A program made the translations under genes and the position numbers. The notes below the pieces were generated by a model. It did no database searches. It was given only the letters and a program-made list of their open reading frames with translations, and was not told where the DNA came from. Shown here in pieces: positions 9,746-18,526 of a DNA stretch of 64,000 nucleotides. The stretch is from the NCBI RefSeq assembly GCF_900101025.1, contig NZ_FMUH01000002.1:744001-808000 (forward strand), given 5' to 3'. The first letter of the stretch is position 1; every line of letters starts with the position of its first letter. The stretch comes from Klenkia marina (lineage in GTDB: Bacteria > Actinomycetota > Actinomycetes > Mycobacteriales > Geodermatophilaceae).

Positions 9746-10167
9746 CCGCGGTCGTCCGCTTCGCCGACGTCGAGGTCGGCACCGAGCTGCCCGGGCAGGT
9801 CTCGCGGGTCACCCGGGCCGACCTGGTCCGCTACGCCGGTGCCAGCGGTGACTTCAACGTCATCCACTGGAACGAGCGCGTCGCCACCGAGGTGGGGCTG
9901 CCGGGGGTCATCGCCCACGGCATGCTCACGGCCGGTCTGGCCGCGCGCGCGGTCACCGCGTGGGCCGGGGACCCCGGTGCGCTCGTGGAGTACTCCGTGC
10001 GGTTCAGCCGGCCCGTCGTCGTCCCCGACGACGACCAGGGCGCCGAGGTCGTCGTCGCCGGGCGCGTGGCCGCCCTCCTGGACGACGACCGCGTCCGCGT
10101 CGACCTCACGGTGACCAGCGACGGCGCCAAGGTCCTGAGCCTGGCGCGAGCCGTCGTCCAGCTCTGA
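9742..10167 (+). CDS. hadB: (3R)-hydroxyacyl-ACP dehydratase subunit HadB
   Basis: A 141-residue catalytic MaoC-like hydratase/dehydratase. The catalytic Asp-His pair lies in the motif GDFNVIHWNE, followed by PGVIAHGMLTAG, the usual hydratase-2 signature. It removes water from 3-hydroxyacyl thioesters together with HadA. GTG start within the hadA stop. No hadC follows: the next gene is tRNA-Trp, 260 bases on, whereas mycobacteria have hadC at this place. Confidence 0.92.
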   Translation: MTAVVRFADVEVGTELPGQVSRVTRADLVRYAGASGDFNVIHWNERVATEVGLPGVIAHGMLTAGLAARAVTAWAGDPGALVEYSVRFSRPVVVPDDDQGAEVVVAGRVAALLDDDRVRVDLTVTSDGAKVLSLARAVVQL

Positions 10168-10427
10168 CGCCCCCCCTCGCAGGGACCCGGTGCGCACGCG
10201 GCGTGTGCCGGGGGCGAGGAGTCCTTCCGCCGGCACGAGCCGTCGTCCCGCTCTTCTGACCGCTGGTCGGGTACGTGGTGGCCGGGCCCGGAGGCGGTCA
10301 CGTACACTTCTCGCTCGGGGTTCGTGCACCCTGCCACCGGCGTGCCCCGGTACCTCTCCTCACCGACTGGTACCACCGTGCGCCACGGCGGGTCTCGTCC
10401 CCCGGCGTCCGCCCCGTGCGGCCGCCT

Positions 10428-10500
<73 letters not shown>

Positions 10501-10584
10501 CTCCTCCGCCGGTCCGCCGGCGGTCCGCCCCGGCCGGGGCGGCGGAGTGATCCGACCCCACCACCGACGACGAGGCGAGGCGCA

Positions 10585-11199
10585 GTGAGCGACGAGCAGC
10601 CGGGCACCGAGGGTGACGTCGCCCGTCGCCGTGCCGGGTCCGAGCCCGCCGACCGCGAGCTGACCGACGAGCAGATCGACGCCGAGACCCCCGGGGTCGA
10701 GGACGCCGCCGAGCTCGAGGCCGCCGAGGCCGAGGTCGCCGAGGAGGCCGCCGCCGACGAGGACAAGGTCGTCGCGACCCCGACCCGTCGCCGCCGCGGC
10801 GCCATCACCGCCGACGACGCGGACGACGACGCCGACGACGAGGTCGAGGCGCCCCGCGTCCGTCGCCGCGACCGACCGGGTGGACGTCCGGCCAGCGAGG
10901 CCCGCACCACGCGGCCTGCGCGCGGCAGCACCGCCGCCAAGGGCGAGTCCGGCAAGACGGAGGTCACGCGCACCCGTGCCGAGGCCGAGCGAGCCCGGGC
11001 CGCCGAGCTGCGCGAGAAGCGCAGCATCGGCCGCTTCCTCCGCGAGGTCGTCGCCGAGCTGCGCAAGGTCATCTGGCCCGGCCGCCGCGAACTGATCACC
11101 TACACGACCGTCGTCATCGTCTTCGTGGCCTTCATGGTCGCGCTGGTGGCCGGGCTGGACATCCTGTTCGCCCAGGGCGTCATCGCCGTCTTCGGCTGA
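10585..11199 (+). CDS. secE: preprotein translocase subunit SecE with long acidic N-terminal extension
   Basis: SecE is the small clamp subunit of the SecYEG channel. The recognisable domain is the last 60 residues, with [20 protein letters not shown] followed by one membrane segment. The preceding 140 residues are a low-complexity region rich in Glu, Asp, Ala and Arg, predicted to be disordered and cytoplasmic. Total length is 204, against about 60-160 in relatives. The GTG start at 10585 is the first after the tRNA and has GGCGAGG upstream. No internal start with a good ribosome binding site was noticed. Confidence 0.93.
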   Translation: MSDEQPGTEGDVARRRAGSEPADRELTDEQIDAETPGVEDAAELEAAEAEVAEEAAADEDKVVATPTRRRRGAITADDADDDADDEVEAPRVRRRDRPGGRPASEARTTRPARGSTAAKGESGKTEVTRTRAEAERARAAELREKRSIGRFLREVVAELRKVIWPGRRELITYTTVVIVFVAFMVALVAGLDILFAQGVIAVFG

Positions 11200-11254
11200 C
11201 CGCCGCCCCCCACCCGAGCACGCACCACCGACGCACAGGAAAGAGACCCACCCC

Positions 11255-12175
11255 GTGACCGACCCCCGCGAGACCGACGAGGCCGTCGACACCGCCACCG
11301 AGGACCCGACGGCCGACGCCGCCGTCGACGCCGCGACCGGTGCCGTCGACGCCGAGACCGGCGTGCGCGAGACCGGTGCGGCCGAGGGCTCGGTGGACAC
11401 CGGCGACCTGACCGCCGACAACCCCATGGCCGACGCCGTCGCCGGCGGGTCGGGCAACGCCCGCGGTGCCGTCGACGACGCGCTGGTGGGCGACACGACC
11501 CTGGAGCCGGCCCCCGACCACGACCCGCTCACCGAGGAGGTCCTCGAGACCGCCGAGGCGGAGGACGAGGACCCGGCCGAGGCCATGCGCAAGGCGCTGG
11601 CCAGCGCCTTCGGCGACTGGTACGTCATCCACTCCTACGCCGGGTACGAGAACAAGGTCAAGACCAACCTCGAGTCGCGCATCACCAGCCTGGACATGGA
11701 GGACTACATCTTCCAGATCGAGGTGCCGACCGAGGAGGTCACCGAGATCAAGAACGGCAAGCGGGTGCAGGTCAACCGCAAGGTGCTGCCCGGCTACCTG
11801 CTGGTGCGCATGGACCTCACCGACGACTCGTGGGGCGCGGTGCGCAACACCCCCGGGGTCACCGGGTTCGTCGGTGCCACCTCGCGGCCCTCGCCGCTGA
11901 GCCTGGACGAGGTCGTCAAGCTGCTGGTGCCGGCCACCACCGCGAAGGCCCCCTCCGCACCCGAGTCCGGCGTCCCGGCGCAGGGCGCCGCCAGCACCCC
12001 GCTGGTCGACTTCGAGGTCGGCGAGTCGGTCACGGTCATGGACGGGCCCTTCGCGACCCTCCCGGCCACCATCAACGAGATCAACGCCGAGCAGCAGAAG
12101 CTGCAGGTGCTGGTCTCCATCTTCGGCCGCGAGACCCCGGTCGAGCTGTCCTTCAGCCAGGTCCAGAAGCTCTGA
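11255..12175 (+). CDS. nusG: transcription termination/antitermination factor NusG
   Basis: NusG binds RNA polymerase to set elongation rate and, with Rho or S10, controls termination and coupling to ribosomes. The 306-residue product has an acidic Ala/Asp/Thr/Glu-rich N-terminal extension of about 115 residues, then the NGN domain ([20 protein letters not shown]), a linker carrying [12 protein letters not shown], and a KOW domain ([19 protein letters not shown]). GTG start after AGGAAAGAG. The gene follows secE by 55 bases and precedes rplK by 45, a conserved operon order. Confidence 0.96.
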   Translation: MTDPRETDEAVDTATEDPTADAAVDAATGAVDAETGVRETGAAEGSVDTGDLTADNPMADAVAGGSGNARGAVDDALVGDTTLEPAPDHDPLTEEVLETAEAEDEDPAEAMRKALASAFGDWYVIHSYAGYENKVKTNLESRITSLDMEDYIFQIEVPTEEVTEIKNGKRVQVNRKVLPGYLLVRMDLTDDSWGAVRNTPGVTGFVGATSRPSPLSLDEVVKLLVPATTAKAPSAPESGVPAQGAASTPLVDFEVGESVTVMDGPFATLPATINEINAEQQKLQVLVSIFGRETPVELSFSQVQKL

Positions 12176-12220
12176 CCCGGCTGATCCGCACCACCCCCTG
12201 AACGACAAGAAGAGGAAGTC

Positions 12221-12649
12221 ATGCCCCCCAGGAAGCGGTTGACCGCGGTCATCAAGCTCCAGATCAAGGCCGGCGCGGCCACCCCTGCGCCGCCCGTCGG
12301 TCCGGCGCTCGGCCAGCACGGCGTCAACATCATGGAGTTCTGCAAGGCCTACAACGCCGCGACCGAGTCGCAGCGCGGTGACATCGTCCCCGTGGAGATC
12401 TCGGTCTTCGAGGACCGCTCCTTCACCTTCATCACCAAGACGCCGCCGGCCGCTCGCATGCTGCTCAAGGCCGCTGGTGTCGAGAAGGGCTCCGGCGAGC
12501 CGCACAAGACCAAGGTCGCCTCGGTCACCCGTGACCAGGTCCGCGAGATCGCCCAGGTCAAGATGGAGGACCTGAACGCCAACGACCTGGACCAGGCCGA
12601 GAAGATCATCGCCGGCACCGCCCGGTCGATGGGCATCACCGTCAACTAA
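12221..12649 (+). CDS. rplK: 50S ribosomal protein L11
   Basis: The 142-residue L11, part of the GTPase-associated centre that binds 23S rRNA and activates RelA-type stringent response enzymes. The N-terminal domain shows the proline-rich [19 protein letters not shown] hinge motif; the C-terminal RNA-binding domain ends [20 protein letters not shown]. Thiostrepton-class drugs bind between these domains. ATG start with GAGGAAG upstream. Length is normal. Confidence 0.98.
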   Translation: MPPRKRLTAVIKLQIKAGAATPAPPVGPALGQHGVNIMEFCKAYNAATESQRGDIVPVEISVFEDRSFTFITKTPPAARMLLKAAGVEKGSGEPHKTKVASVTRDQVREIAQVKMEDLNANDLDQAEKIIAGTARSMGITVN

Positions 12650-12798
12650 CGAAGGACCTCGGTGCCCCCCGACCCACGCTTCGCGCGGGTCGGGCCCCTG
12701 CACCGAGGCCGGAGAAGAACGTCTTCTCCGTGGGAGGGCCGGCCAGGCCCGTTCACCACACGATCGCCCGGGTCATCCGGGTGGAACAGGAGCACCAC
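12650..12798 (+). promoter_or_regulatory. structured rplK-rplA spacer
   Basis: This 149-base spacer carries two hairpins. CCCGACCC near 12668 pairs with GGGTCGGG near 12687, and GGAGAAGA (12711-12718) pairs with TCTTCTCC (12722-12729) across three bases. L1 of many bacteria represses its own operon by binding a structured mRNA site, so a regulatory role is plausible, but no L1-site consensus was proven here. Confidence 0.45.
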
Positions 12799-13521
12799 AT
12801 GGCCAAGCACGGCAAGAACTTCCGCAAGGCAGCCGAGCTCGTCGACCCCGCCCAGCTCTACAGCCCGCTGCAGGCGGCCGGTCTGGCGAAGCAGACGTCG
12901 ACGACCAAGTACGACGCCACGGTCGAGGTCGCGATCCGCCTCGGGGTCGACCCCCGCAAGGCCGACCAGATGGTCCGCGGCACCGTCAACCTGCCGCACG
13001 GCACCGGCAAGACCGCCCGCGTCATCGTCTTCGCGACCGGTGACAAGGCCGCCGAGGCCGAGGCCGCCGGCGCCGACGTCGTGGGCTCGGACGACCTGAT
13101 CGAGCGCATCCAGGGCGGCTTCCTGGACTTCGACGCCGCGATCGCCACCCCCGACCAGATGGCCAAGGTCGGCCGCATCGCCCGCATCCTCGGCCCCCGT
13201 GGCCTGATGCCGAACCCGAAGACCGGCACCGTGACCCCCGACGTCACCAAGGCCGTCAACGACATCAAGGGCGGGAAGATCAACTTCCGCGTCGACAAGC
13301 AGTCCAACCTGCACCTGGTGATCGGCAAGGTCTCCTTCGACGAGACCAAGCTGGTCGAGAACTACGCCGCGGCCCTCGACGAGGTCCTGCGCGCCAAGCC
13401 CTCGGCCGCCAAGGGCCGCTACGTCCGCAAGGTCACCGTCTCCACGACGATGGGCCCGGGCATCCAGGTCGACCCGAACCGCACCCGCAACCTGCTCGTC
13501 GACGAGGCCTCCCAGCTCTGA
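12799..13521 (+). CDS. rplA: 50S ribosomal protein L1
   Basis: The 240-residue L1 of the ribosomal stalk that moves deacylated tRNA from the E site; it is also a translational repressor in many bacteria. Conserved segments include [21 protein letters not shown] and [10 protein letters not shown]. The ATG at 12799 follows AACAGGAGC; a further 23 open codons upstream lie in the structured spacer and are not conserved. It ends the secE-nusG-rplK-rplA unit at a strong terminator. Confidence 0.98.
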   Translation: MAKHGKNFRKAAELVDPAQLYSPLQAAGLAKQTSTTKYDATVEVAIRLGVDPRKADQMVRGTVNLPHGTGKTARVIVFATGDKAAEAEAAGADVVGSDDLIERIQGGFLDFDAAIATPDQMAKVGRIARILGPRGLMPNPKTGTVTPDVTKAVNDIKGGKINFRVDKQSNLHLVIGKVSFDETKLVENYAAALDEVLRAKPSAAKGRYVRKVTVSTTMGPGIQVDPNRTRNLLVDEASQL

Positions 13522-13532
13522 TCGACCCGCAC

Positions 13533-13575
13533 ACGCAGAACGCCCCCGCAGCCAGGCTGCGGGGGCGTTCTGCGT
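13533..13575. terminator. bidirectional terminator between rplA and DUF1295 gene
   Basis: A perfect 20-bp stem (13533-13552 with 13556-13575) closes a three-base loop, CAG. It lies eleven bases after rplA and seven bases before the stop of the convergent gene. Confidence 0.9.
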
Positions 13576-13582
13576 CCGGGGG

Positions 13583-14401
13583 TCAGCTCCGGGGGAACCA
13601 CGGCACGAAGCCGCTGGTGCGCTCGACGTACTCGGCGAAGCCCTCGCGGGTGCTCCGCATCCGCTTGTCGGTCATGGCCGCGCCGGAGCCCTTGACCAGG
13701 TTCAGCGTCATGAGCACGGGGCAGACGACGAACACCCATCCCGACCAGTGCGCGGCGGTGGGCAGCCAGAGCCCCCACATGACGCAGGCGTCGCCGAAGT
13801 AGTTCGGGTGCCGCGTGTACCGCCAGAGGCCGAGGTCGTTGACCCGGCCCCGGTTGGCGGGGTCGGCCTTGAACCGCTCGAGCTGCCAGTCGCCGACGGT
13901 CTCGAAGGTGAAGCCGACCGACCACACGAGCACCCCGAGCAGCACCACCACGAGCGGCCAGCCCGAGGTGGCCGCGCCGTCCTGGAACGCGGCCACCAGC
14001 AGGGGGAGCGACACCGCGAACAGGACGACGGTCTGCGGGAGGTACACGCGCCGGTAGAGGTGCGCGGCCACCGATCCGGTGGCCCGGGCGGCGATCTGCT
14101 CGTAGCGCGGGTCCTCGCGGTCGCCGTTGCGGCGTCCGATGTGCACGGCCAGCCGCACGCCCCAGGCCGCGGTCAGGCCCAGCACGAGCAGCTGCCGGCC
14201 CAGGTCGCCGTGCCCCCCGGCCCGGGCGGTGAGCAGGCCCACGAGGGCGACGACGACGAAGCCCAGGCCCCAGACGACGTCGACCACCGAGTGCCGGCCC
14301 AGCCGCAGCGCCAGCAGCCAGGTACCGGTGAACACGGCCAGCAGCACGACGGACGAGACGACGACGCCGCCCCCCAGCGCGCCCCAGTCCACACCCACCA
14401 C
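13583..14401 (-). CDS. DUF1295 integral membrane protein, steroid-reductase/ICMT-like
   Basis: A 272-residue multi-pass membrane protein with about six hydrophobic segments. The C-terminal motif LWRYTRHPNYFGD is the hallmark of DUF1295, related to steroid 5-alpha-reductases and isoprenylcysteine methyltransferases, which bind NADPH or S-adenosylmethionine near the membrane. The exact reaction is unknown. The GTG at 14401 lies nine bases after the stop of the cyclopropane synthase gene, so the two form an operon; DUF1295 genes often accompany cyclopropane synthases and may act on the same lipids. The start is uncertain by up to three codons because GTG codons cluster there. Confidence 0.85.
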   Translation of the reverse strand: MVGVDWGALGGGVVVSSVVLLAVFTGTWLLALRLGRHSVVDVVWGLGFVVVALVGLLTARAGGHGDLGRQLLVLGLTAAWGVRLAVHIGRRNGDREDPRYEQIAARATGSVAAHLYRRVYLPQTVVLFAVSLPLLVAAFQDGAATSGWPLVVVLLGVLVWSVGFTFETVGDWQLERFKADPANRGRVNDLGLWRYTRHPNYFGDACVMWGLWLPTAAHWSGWVFVVCPVLMTLNLVKGSGAAMTDKRMRSTREGFAEYVERTSGFVPWFPRS

Positions 14402-14409
14402 GGCGCCGC

Positions 14410-15768
14410 TCAGGAGGCCCGGTGCGGGGCGCCGAGGCCCTCGTACCAGGAGCCGCGGGTCTCGGGCATGCCGCTGCGGCCGGTGGGGGTCGGCTTGGCG
14501 AAGAGCAACTGGTCCACACCCATGCGGTTCTCGGCGAAGGTGAGCCCGCCGCCGGCCAGGTAGAGCCGCCAGATGCGGGCGCCGGCCTCGCCGATGATCG
14601 CGGTGACGTCGGACCACCGCTCCTCCAGGCGGACGCCCCAGGCGCGCACGGTCCAGTCGTAGTGCTCGCGGATGCTCTCGACGTCGCGCAGCTCGAGACC
14701 GGGGGCCGCCAGCATCTCGGCGGTCTGCCAGGTCGGGCGCATGTGCATGTCGGGGGCGACGTAGCGCTCGATGAAGGCGCCGCCGCCGGGGGCGCTCGGG
14801 TGGCTCATGGCCTGCACGAGCACGCGCCCCCCGGGCTTGACCAGGCGGTGCAGCGTGGCGGCGTAGACCGGGTACTGCTCCTGCCCCACGTGCTCGCTCA
14901 TCTCGATCGAGCTGATCGCGTCGTAGGGCCCCTCGGCGGGGAGCGGCACGTCGCGGTAGTCCTGCAGGCGCACCGTCACGCGGTCGGCCAGCCCGCGCTC
15001 GGCCACGACCTTCTCGATGTGGTCGCGCTGCTGGGCGGAGATGGTCACACCGGTGGCGTGCACCCCGTGGTGCTGGGCGGCGTAGAGGATCATCGATCCC
15101 CAGCCGCAGCCGACGTCCAGCAGCCGCATGCCCGGCTGCAGGCCCAGCTTGCGGCAGACCAGCTCCAGCTTGTCCCGCTGGGCGTCGGTGACGGTGTAGC
15201 TGCCGTCGGCGGCGCCGGGGTCGGTGGCGGGGTCCTCGCGGAAGTAGGCGCACGAGTAGGCCATGTGCTCGTCGAGCAGGGCCTGGTAGACGTCGTTGCT
15301 CTGGTCGTAGTGGTAGCTGATCGCGTCGCTGTCGCGGTCGGTGGTGTGCTTCTCGCCCGACAGCACGGCCTCCTCCGGCGGGGCGGCCGGGCGCCGGCCC
15401 ACGATGCCCAGCCGCAGGGCCGTGCGGCCCCAGCGCAGCTGGTCGCGCACCCCGGGCAGCGACGGCGGACGTTCCCGCACCAGCGCCCAGACGCGGGAGA
15501 GCCCCTCGGCCAGGTCGCCCTCGACGTCGATCTCACTGGCCACGTACGCGCGGGCCAGGCCCAGCTCGTTCGGGTCCCAGAGCAGGCGGCGGAGGGCGGT
15601 ACGGCTGCGCAGGACGACGACCGGGGCGTCGGCGGGCCCTGCCTCGCTGCCGTCCCAGGCGCGGATCCGCACCGGGACGGACCCGCCGAAGACCTCGCCG
15701 ACCAGGGCGGCGAGGCGGCCGGCGACCGAGCGGTCGGTGCTGCGGGCGGGCGCGGGGGTGCTGCTCAT
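14410..15768 (-). CDS. cyclopropane-fatty-acyl-phospholipid synthase
   Basis: A 452-residue S-adenosylmethionine-dependent enzyme that adds methylene across double bonds of membrane-lipid acyl chains. An N-terminal domain of about 130 residues (lipid binding) precedes the methyltransferase domain, with SAM motif LLDVGCGWGS, YHYDQSNDVYQALLD before it, and HVGQEQYPVY and the GGGAFIERYV block after it. The length and N-terminal domain match full CFA synthases and not the shorter mycolate MmaA enzymes, which occupy this same place downstream of rplA in mycobacteria. The ATG at 15768 has ACAGGAG upstream. It is divergent from rplJ. Confidence 0.93.
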   Translation of the reverse strand: MSSTPAPARSTDRSVAGRLAALVGEVFGGSVPVRIRAWDGSEAGPADAPVVVLRSRTALRRLLWDPNELGLARAYVASEIDVEGDLAEGLSRVWALVRERPPSLPGVRDQLRWGRTALRLGIVGRRPAAPPEEAVLSGEKHTTDRDSDAISYHYDQSNDVYQALLDEHMAYSCAYFREDPATDPGAADGSYTVTDAQRDKLELVCRKLGLQPGMRLLDVGCGWGSMILYAAQHHGVHATGVTISAQQRDHIEKVVAERGLADRVTVRLQDYRDVPLPAEGPYDAISSIEMSEHVGQEQYPVYAATLHRLVKPGGRVLVQAMSHPSAPGGGAFIERYVAPDMHMRPTWQTAEMLAAPGLELRDVESIREHYDWTVRAWGVRLEERWSDVTAIIGEAGARIWRLYLAGGGLTFAENRMGVDQLLFAKPTPTGRSGMPETRGSWYEGLGAPHRAS

Positions 15769-16098
15769 GCGGGGTGTGCTCCTGTCGTGCGGCGGGCGCT
15801 CCGGGTAGATCCTGCGGTGTTCGTCCGACGGTGGCCCGTCGGATGGCGTGCACCCCGCACGGTGGGGGCGTGTACTCTTCTCGGCGTTCCCCCCAGACCG
15901 CTGGTCGTCGCACGTCCGCGTGCGATCGAAGGTCCCGGATCCGTCCGGGCGGCCCGCGCAGGTGAACGGTTCGTCCGCAGGCTTCGCCTGCTCACGCCCC
16001 GTGCGCCTCGCGCCGGGGCGTCTGTCGTCTCCGGCCCCTCTCGATCGCAGCCGCGCCGTGCCTCCTCCGGTGGTCACCCCGACTGAGAGAGGAGGCCC
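15769..16098 (+). promoter_or_regulatory. rplJ leader with ribosome-binding-site hairpin
   Basis: This 330-base divergent spacer has no gene. A TACTCT at 15873-15878 is a candidate -10 for rplJL. The leader then holds GCAGGC/GCCTGC (15977-15991), ACGCCCCG/CGGGGCGT (15994-16021), and CCTCCTC (16061-16067), which is fully complementary to GAGGAGG (16089-16095), the ribosome binding site of rplJ. Sequestration of this site, with L10-(L12) binding to the leader, would fit the known autoregulation of rplJL; that is inference. Confidence 0.6.
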
Positions 16099-16710
16099 AT
16101 GCCCACGCAGGCCAAGGATGCGGCGATCGCGGAGATCACCAGCCGGTTCCAGGACTCGAGTGCGGCGGTGCTCACCGAGTACCGCGGGCTGACCGTGGCG
16201 CAGCTGAGCCAGCTGCGTCGTTCCCTCGGTGCGGGCAGCAGCTACGCCGTCGTCAAGAACACCCTGACGAAGCGGGCCGCGGACTCGGTCGGCCACGCCG
16301 ACCTCGCTCCGCTGCTCAACGGCCCCACCGCCATCGCGTTCATCGCCGGTGACCCGGTCGAGGCCGCCAAGGCGATCCGTGACTTCGCGAAGGCCAACCC
16401 GGCCCTCGTCGTCAAGGGCGGGGTCGTCGAGGGCCGCACGGTCGATGCCGCCGAGGTCACCCGCCTCGCCGACGTCGAGTCCCGTGAGGTCCTGCTGGCC
16501 AAGCTGGCCGGCGCGATGAAGGGCAACCTCACCAAGGCCGCCGGGCTGTTCCAGGCCCCGCTGTCGCAGGTCGCCCGTCTCGCCGAGGCGCTCAAGGAGA
16601 AGAAGCCCGCGGGCGACGCTCCCGAGGCGGCCCCCGCCGACGACACCGCTGCTGCACCCACCACCCCCGACACCGACGCTGACGCCGCGCCCGCGGCCAG
16701 CGACGACTGA
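16099..16710 (+). CDS. rplJ: 50S ribosomal protein L10
   Basis: The 203-residue stalk base protein that anchors L7/L12 dimers on 23S rRNA. The conserved N-terminal RNA-binding part reads [20 protein letters not shown], with [10 protein letters not shown] following. The helix around [15 protein letters not shown] binds L12. The last 35 residues form an acidic Ala/Pro/Asp/Thr tail. The GAGGAGG before the ATG can be paired by the leader, so translation is probably controlled. It is 15 bases from rplL. Confidence 0.97.
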   Translation: MPTQAKDAAIAEITSRFQDSSAAVLTEYRGLTVAQLSQLRRSLGAGSSYAVVKNTLTKRAADSVGHADLAPLLNGPTAIAFIAGDPVEAAKAIRDFAKANPALVVKGGVVEGRTVDAAEVTRLADVESREVLLAKLAGAMKGNLTKAAGLFQAPLSQVARLAEALKEKKPAGDAPEAAPADDTAAAPTTPDTDADAAPAASDD

Positions 16711-16725
16711 CCAGTAGGAGAAGAC

Positions 16726-17115
16726 ATGGCCAAGCTGTCCACCGACGAGCTGCTCGACGCCTTCAAGGAGATGACCCTCCTGGAGCTGTCGGACTTCGTG
16801 AAGCAGTTCGAGGAGACCTTCGAGGTCACCGCCGCCGCCCCCGTGGCCGTGGCTGCCGCCGGCCCCGCCGGTGGTGGCGCTGCCCCCGAGGCCGCCGCCG
16901 AGCAGGACGAGTTCGACGTCATCCTCGAGTCCGCCGGCGACAAGAAGATCCAGGTCATCAAGGAGGTGCGCGGCCTCACCTCGCTCGGCCTCAAGGAGGC
17001 CAAGGACCTGGTCGACGGCGCGCCCAAGCCGGTCCTGGAGAAGGTCGCCAAGGACGCCGCGGAGAAGGCCAAGGCTGCCCTCGAGGGCGCCGGCGCCACC
17101 GTCACCGTCAAGTGA
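16726..17115 (+). CDS. rplL: 50S ribosomal protein L7/L12
   Basis: The 129-residue stalk protein, present in several copies per ribosome, that recruits and stimulates translational GTPases. It shows the N-terminal dimer region ([20 protein letters not shown]), an Ala/Gly hinge (about 45-62) and the globular C-terminal domain ([20 protein letters not shown]). ATG with AGGAGA upstream. It closes the rplJL unit, followed by hairpins at 17122-17139 and 17167-17206. Confidence 0.98.
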   Translation: MAKLSTDELLDAFKEMTLLELSDFVKQFEETFEVTAAAPVAVAAAGPAGGGAAPEAAAEQDEFDVILESAGDKKIQVIKEVRGLTSLGLKEAKDLVDGAPKPVLEKVAKDAAEKAKAALEGAGATVTVK

Positions 17116-17166
17116 CACCCCGCCCGGCGCACGCCGGGCCCGTCACCCCCGGGTGACACCGATCGA

Positions 17167-17206
17167 CAGCAGGGGCCGCACCTCCACGGAGGTGCGGCCC
17201 CTGCTG
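17167..17206 (+). terminator. terminator after rplL
   Basis: A 19-bp perfect inverted repeat (17167-17185 with 17188-17206) 52 bases after rplL, preceded by a smaller GCCCGGCG/CGCCGGGC hairpin (17122-17139). It isolates the ribosomal genes from the mce locus. Confidence 0.8.
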
Positions 17207-17271
17207 CGTGTGCGGGCGGTCGCGCTGCGTGGCGGCAGATCACGATCGGGTGTGAGACGGGGGCCACGTGA

Positions 17272-17299
17272 TTGCCGTGACCTGCGTAACCACTAACCT
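17272..17299 (+). promoter_or_regulatory. candidate promoter for the mce operon
   Basis: TTGCCG (17272-17277) and TAACCT (17294-17299) are separated by 16 bases in a locally AT-richer patch, 115 bases before the mceG start. It resembles a sigma-70-type promoter, but the -35 match is partial. Confidence 0.4.
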
Positions 17300-17413
17300 C
17301 GGCCTTCGTTACTCCCCAGTAGACATGCGCGGCCGCGAGAGTGGCCGCATGATGCCGGGGCCCGCATGCAGCAGGCAGGTGCCGGCACCGCAGCCGGTGG
17401 AGGAGGGTCGACC

Positions 17414-18526
17414 GTGGGCGTCGCCGTGCACGTGGAGGGACTCACCAAGTCCTTCGGCAGCCAGAACATCTGGAGCGACGTCACCCTCACGCTCCCGCCG
17501 GGCGAGATCTCGGTGATGCTGGGCCCCTCGGGCACCGGCAAGTCGGTCTTCCTCAAGTCGCTCGTGGGGCTGCTCAAGCCCGAGCGCGGGTCGATCGTCA
17601 TGACCGACACCGACATCGTCAGCTGCTCCGAGCGGGAGCTCTACGACGTCCGCCGGCTGTTCGGCGTGCTCTTCCAGGACGGCGCCCTCTTCGGGTCGAT
17701 GAACCTCTACGACAACATCGCCTTCCCGCTGCGCGAGCACACGAAGAAGAACGAGTCCGAGGTCCGTCGGATCGTCATGGAGAAGATGGACATGGTCGGC
17801 CTGGCCGGCACCGAGGGGAAGCTCCCCGGTGAGATCTCCGGCGGCATGCGCAAGCGCGCCGGCATCGCCCGGGCGCTGGTGCTCGACCCCGAGGTCATCC
17901 TCTTCGACGAGCCCGACTCCGGCCTCGACCCGGTCCGCGTGGCCTACCTCAACCAGCTCATCGTCGACCTCAACGCCCAGATCGACGCCACCTTCCTGAT
18001 CGTCACCCACGACATCGGCACCGCCCGCACCGTGCCCGACAACCTCGGCCTGCTCTTCCGTCGGCACCTGGCCATGTTCGGGCCGCGCGAGCAGCTGCTC
18101 ACCAGCCAGGAGCCCGTCGTCCGGCAGTTCCTCAACGGGCGCCGCGAGGGGCCGATCGGCATGAGCGAGGAGAAGGACGTCGCCCAGGTCGAGGCCGAGA
18201 TGGCCGCGCTCGAGGCGCGCGGCGGCGACCAGCACAACGGGGTGGGCCCCAAGGGCGCCTCCGGCGGCGACGCCGTGCCCCCGCAGCTCGAGCCCAGCCC
18301 CGGCCTGCCCGAGCGCAAGGCCGTGCGCCGCCGCCAGGAGCGGGTGGCCCGCATGCTGCACACGTACGACCCGGCCACCGCCGACGCCATCCGCGCCAGC
18401 CTGCCCGCCGACCTGCTGGCCCTGGCCGACTCGGGGTCCTACCAGCCCACCGTGGCCGGCGAGCGCGAGTGGCGCACCGAGGACGGCGCCGACCTGGTCC
18501 TCCCCGACCCACGGGGCCGTTCGTGA
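17414..18526 (+). CDS. mceG: Mce transporter ATP-binding protein MceG (Mkl)
   Basis: The 370-residue ATPase that energises Mce lipid importers. It is very close to mycobacterial Mkl throughout: TKSFGSQNIW, Walker A GPSGTGKS (residues 37-44), LFGVLFQDGALFGSMNLYDN, signature ISGGMRKR, Walker B ILFDEPDSGLDP and VTHD. The region after about residue 245, with QFLNGRREGPIGMSEEKD and PERKAVRRRQERV, is the MceG-specific C-terminal extension. The GTG at 17414 follows GGTGGAGGAGGG; an in-frame ATG at 17366 lacks such a site and adds non-conserved residues. It overlaps yrbEA by four bases. In mycobacteria the gene is unlinked to mce operons; here it heads one. Confidence 0.95.
   Translation: MGVAVHVEGLTKSFGSQNIWSDVTLTLPPGEISVMLGPSGTGKSVFLKSLVGLLKPERGSIVMTDTDIVSCSERELYDVRRLFGVLFQDGALFGSMNLYDNIAFPLREHTKKNESEVRRIVMEKMDMVGLAGTEGKLPGEISGGMRKRAGIARALVLDPEVILFDEPDSGLDPVRVAYLNQLIVDLNAQIDATFLIVTHDIGTARTVPDNLGLLFRRHLAMFGPREQLLTSQEPVVRQFLNGRREGPIGMSEEKDVAQVEAEMAALEARGGDQHNGVGPKGASGGDAVPPQLEPSPGLPERKAVRRRQERVARMLHTYDPATADAIRASLPADLLALADSGSYQPTVAGEREWRTEDGADLVLPDPRGRS

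Noticed and set aside
14410-17118. 902-residue minus-strand frame extending the CFA synthase over rplJL
   Set aside because: The upstream half is antisense to rplJ and rplL; the conserved synthase begins at ATG 15768.
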